The position numbers and the translations under genes are program-made. This document shows, piece after piece, positions 63,610 through 64,000 of a DNA stretch of 64,000 bases. Under the pieces are notes generated by a model. The model made no database searches and was not told the DNA's origin. It saw nothing but the letters and a program-made list of their open reading frames with translations. The stretch spans positions 186,001 through 250,000 of the forward strand of contig JANNOQ010000033.1 in NCBI GenBank assembly GCA_031399085.1. Direction: 5' to 3'. The DNA is from R-RK-3 sp031399085. Lineage in GTDB: Bacteria; Pseudomonadota; Alphaproteobacteria; Rhizobiales; Rhodomicrobiaceae. Numbering within the stretch: the first letter of the stretch is position 1; each line of letters opens with the position of its first letter.

Positions 63610-64000
63610 TAGCGCTGCCGATGAACTTTCGAGGGAACATAGCTGTCGGAGTAGGAGGCGTCGAAAAGCCATTCCTGCATGTAGGCCGCAAGCCGCAGAA
63701 AGCGCATCACATAGCTGTTCAGCACGCTATAGGCCGCCATGTAGAGCAGATGACGCAGCGACAGAACCTTCGGCGTGGCCAGAGCGGCAAGGCTGAGCGT
63801 TACGAGGTCCAGCGCAAACATACCCAACTGCGCCGCGATCAGAATAGCAAGCGCGGTGTCGCCATAGGTCGTGAACAGCCAAATCAGATAGACGGGCATG
63901 GCGAGCGCCGCCCCCACGTCGAAGACGAGAAATTCGAGCTGATGGGCCAGTTCCAGCGGCTGCATTTGGAGCGACAGCGGGCTGACCTGATCCTTGTGCT
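63606..64000 (-). CDS. C-terminal part of a membrane protein, probably a glycosyltransferase (cut by window edge)
   Basis: The frame is open from its stop at 63606 to the window end, so at least 131 residues are the C-terminus of a larger protein; an internal ATG at 63965 is not taken as the start. Three or four hydrophobic helices (FLVFDVGAALAMPVYLIWLF, ALAILIAAQLGMFALDLVTLSLAALA, LLYMAAYSVLNSYVM) end in YMQEWLFDASYSDSYVPSKV. The pattern resembles the membrane end of processive family 2 glycosyltransferases, but the catalytic part is not visible. It overlaps the dehydratase-like stop by 4 bp. Confidence 0.6.
   Translation of the reverse strand, partial: HKDQVSPLSLQMQPLELAHQLEFLVFDVGAALAMPVYLIWLFTTYGDTALAILIAAQLGMFALDLVTLSLAALATPKVLSLRHLLYMAAYSVLNSYVMRFLRLAAYMQEWLFDASYSDSYVPSKVHRQRY

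Overview
The window reads as ordinary chromosome of a high-GC alphaproteobacterium, most likely of the order Hyphomicrobiales (Rhizobiales). Pointers are the class II (CP4-like) EPSP synthase, the metX-metW pair, the FYDLN-acid protein, the order aroA-cmk-rpsA-sppA-ihfB-lapA-ridA-trpF-trpB-trpA-accD-folC, and retropepsin-like membrane proteins. A pqqABC cluster directly upstream of a periplasmic quinohaemoprotein alcohol dehydrogenase suggests a methylotroph-like or alcohol-oxidising lifestyle, for example a Beijerinckiaceae relative; that placement is inference. I recognise no prophage, insertion sequence, CRISPR array or rRNA operon. One tRNA is present.

Layout. 1-6.5 kb, mainly minus strand: an acyl-CoA synthetase cut by the window edge, ohr, trhO, then an alcohol-oxidation block read right to left as pqqA-pqqB-pqqC-PQQ alcohol dehydrogenase. 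6.7-11.1 kb: a Baeyer-Villiger-type monooxygenase, a SET-domain protein, a CsaA-like tRNA-binding protein and a TetR regulator. 10.5-13.2 kb: a minus-strand run hisC-tyrC-ChaC-like with overlapping genes. 13.4-15.3 kb: metX-metW and tRNA-Val(CAC). 15.6-29.1 kb: acyl-CoA dehydrogenase, FYDLN protein (minus), then a long plus-strand housekeeping run covering shikimate, nucleotide, ribosomal, tryptophan, fatty-acid and folate genes. 29.1-39.4 kb: LysR/EamA divergent pair, a beta-hydroxyacid dehydrogenase, a CNNM/CorC protein, phosphomannomutase, two adjacent retropepsin-like proteases, a Tat-exported PhoX and an orphan Hpt protein. 39.4-48.6 kb: a DUF4846 protein, a 0.7-kb stretch that seems to hold a separate minus-strand transcript, a redoxin, ppdK, a GGCT-like protein and priA. 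48.7-50.5 kb: a NERD-nuclease/SF1-helicase fusion of lower GC, the clearest accessory gene. 50.6-64 kb: TonB, an autotransporter barrel, gor, rpiA, gabD, gph, a tiny secreted peptide, msrA, a TIGR01777 oxidoreductase, a threonine-dehydratase-like enzyme and the end of a membrane glycosyltransferase-like protein.

Working together: PqqA is the precursor peptide and PqqB/PqqC act in PQQ synthesis; the enzyme encoded next uses PQQ in the periplasm, though pqqD and pqqE are not in the window. Ohr, Gor, MsrA and two gamma-glutamylcyclotransferase-like proteins form a scattered redox and glutathione set. Genes too short for routine ORF calling that I could support are pqqA (28 residues) and a 42-residue exported peptide. 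The least explained items are the minus-strand transcript candidate near 40.3-40.7 kb, the secreted mini-peptide with its adjacent hairpins, the NERD-helicase and the SET-domain protein.
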